Shown: one piece after another, positions 58,641-60,000 of the stretch
Position numbering within the stretch: position 1 is the stretch's first letter
How the letters are laid out: the number at the start of each line of letters is the position of its first letter
Assembly (NCBI GenBank): GCA_914767715.1
Contig: OU612071.1
Coordinates: 15,622,948 to 15,682,947 of the forward strand
Source of the DNA: Membranipora membranacea
Lineage: Eukaryota; Bryozoa; Gymnolaemata; Cheilostomatida; Membraniporidae
Length of the DNA: 60,000 nt
Direction: 5' to 3'
Notes under the pieces: model-generated
Database searches by the model: none
What the model was told of the DNA's origin: nothing
The model's input: only the letters and a program-made list of their open reading frames with translations
Program-made: the position numbers and the translations under genes

Positions 58641-58896
58641 TTAAATACCAGAGGGAGCATCATCTTTAGCAGAATGAATTTGAGACTTGGTGGTTGGAGA
58701 AATATTTGACACTTTGACCATAGCTGTGGGTGAAGCTGGTTCACCATCATCATGTTGTTGATCAGGGAAAAACTCCGGGCCTCTAAGTGGATCAATCACT
58801 AAATGGCCTTTCTCTGAGTCTTCCTCACCTCCAACGGCTCCATCAGTTACAGGGTCGTGATTCAGATTAATGTCGTTGTTTCCTGTTTTGGTATCA
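58641..58896 (-). CDS. Last exon of a paralogue of the ankyrin gene (partial)
   Basis: An exon with acceptor ATTATAG at 58897 reads SDTKTGNNDINLN.., PLRGPEFFPDQQHDDGEPAS.. and ..KSQIHSAKDDAPSGI, then TAA at 58643-58641. It enters in phase 2, like exon 5 of the ankyrin gene at 34.7 kb, and is similar along its whole length (SDT, PLRGPE, PDQQ, KDDA). Here the frame is open where the other copy has TAG. The upstream exons, including any ankyrin repeats, are not visible in 58897-60000 and are presumably beyond the window or in sequence I could not match. Confidence 0.75.
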
Positions 58897-60000
58897 CTAT
58901 AATTACATAAAATAAACACAGTGATTATCACATGAGGATAAACAACAAGCAAGTTGAAGTCACCGAACCAAAAATGTGCACGGTCAGATCAAAAATCATT
59001 GTACAAGCATGGATACCACTTATTCAACTTGTATAGCCGCAAGCATACTTGGCTATTCAGACCTTCCTTTTACTCCAAACCATCAGGTAAAATTCCTGTG
59101 TAATAATATTCTGCAGCTCAACAATGGTATTTGTGCTCCAAAGTTATTATGACATATTTGCGCATAGAGTACACCTTGTCAAGTCATTAGCAGTCTGACT
59201 GTTAAGGGTGAGGACATGTGATCAAATGATCTAAAATAGAGGTACTAACATCCCCTTCTCTCTCAGAAAGAAGCGATCAGTGAGGGCGGAAAAGGGCAAA
59301 TGGGCATAACCCACACAAATAGGGCAGTCAAATATGAAAAGGAAAAATAAAGGTTTTGTATGCAATTAATGTTTTTCAGCTCATCAAAAACTCCATTAGC
59401 AGCCATTTGGTAGAGAAGAAGAAACTGAAAGAACATTGATCAAAGAATAGACAAATGGAAATTTGACAACAATCCATCATCAAAGTGTACAAATAATATA
59501 AAAATATATATCATGCTAGGAGTTTCGGACCTACCCATGAGTTGATATACACTCTAGAGTGGACAATGTGTACAAAACTAGCATCAGTTTTTGTCCTCCT
59601 TAATTATTGCAAAATCCATGACACAACGCAATCTGGTTGTGCATGGCTAGTGCCTGTATTATGTAAGTTATCATTGAGAATATACGTAATGGGTATGGAA
59701 ATTTAGATTTTTAGAGCGCTTATAGCCTTTTTTTTTAAACATTTTTATGTGACACTATGTGGATCACTTGCAGGTATTTTCACTCGCAGTCATTTGAAAA
59801 TATTTATATGTTTTCCCTTTATAAAAAGCCACAATCTCAACCTCAAACACATCATTGTGATGAAATAGAAATTACCGGGCTAGCTTAATTTTTTTTCACT
59901 GCCACTTGCCAGCCATATTAGCTGTGTCCTGTCTCCCTTACATATATTATATGATGTTACACACTCATGGGGCTTATTTTATTCTTGATTAAATGAAGTA
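58897..60000. other. Probable intron(s) of the ankyrin paralogue
   Basis: No exon matching exons 1-4 of the 34.7-37.2 kb gene was found. A minus-strand start-like ATG with MAANGVFDELKNIN near 59406-59365 has no good donor and is not called. Confidence 0.35.

Noticed and set aside
59365-59406. Start of another gene (MAANGVFDELKNIN) on the minus strand
   Set aside because: No usable donor follows and the frame degenerates into hydrophobic AT-rich sequence.

Overview
This is nuclear DNA from an animal. The genes are split by GT-AG introns of about 0.4-3 kb, base composition is AT-rich, gene density is low (about six loci in 60 kb), and the intergenic and intronic DNA is full of small foldback elements and tRNA-derived SINEs. 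Two loci are conserved animal genes: selenoprotein SELENOF, with an in-frame TGA at the selenocysteine position, and mitochondrial cardiolipin synthase CRLS1. The rest looks lineage-specific. An early-branching or other marine invertebrate, such as a sponge, would fit, but nothing here proves the taxon. No viral, bacterial, CRISPR or rRNA features were seen. All exon models below were built by hand from splice signals and reading-frame phase.

Layout. 1-11,000: no firm gene; tandem duplications, a TTAA-flanked foldback element, an hAT-like MITE and a tRNA-SINE. 11.0-12.7 kb: weak possible exons on both strands. 13.9-17.0 kb (minus): CRLS1, four coding exons. 18.2-22.0 kb (plus): SELENOF, five coding exons, divergent from CRLS1; the 1.2 kb between them holds an 8-bp-TSD palindromic MITE. 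23.3-31.4 kb (minus): a multi-exon gene for a coiled-coil/low-complexity protein, convergent with SELENOF, with poly(A) signals about 30 bp apart. 34.7-37.2 kb (minus): an ankyrin-repeat/coiled-coil gene. 42.4-44.6 kb: a 2.2-kb region bounded by long imperfect inverted repeats. 45.0-54.5 kb (plus): a complete 10-exon gene for a 512-residue secreted protein of no family I recognise, with a TATA box and poly(A) signal. 58.1-58.9 kb (minus): 3' exon(s) of a paralogue of the ankyrin gene, running off the right edge.

Most interesting points: (1) the unrecognised 512-aa secreted protein, with a second copy of the start of its last exon that could act as an alternative terminal exon; (2) the ankyrin paralogue pair, where one copy carries an in-frame TAG but stays similar to its sister for 38 further codons; (3) two near-duplicate, frame-incompatible mini-exons upstream of the coiled-coil gene; (4) tiny palindromic mobile elements with 8-10 bp target duplications, including a 69-bp one with a poly-G loop; (5) a TTAA-flanked foldback family and a seven-copy hAT-like MITE family, one copy of which ends 34 bp from the TATA box of the secreted-protein gene.
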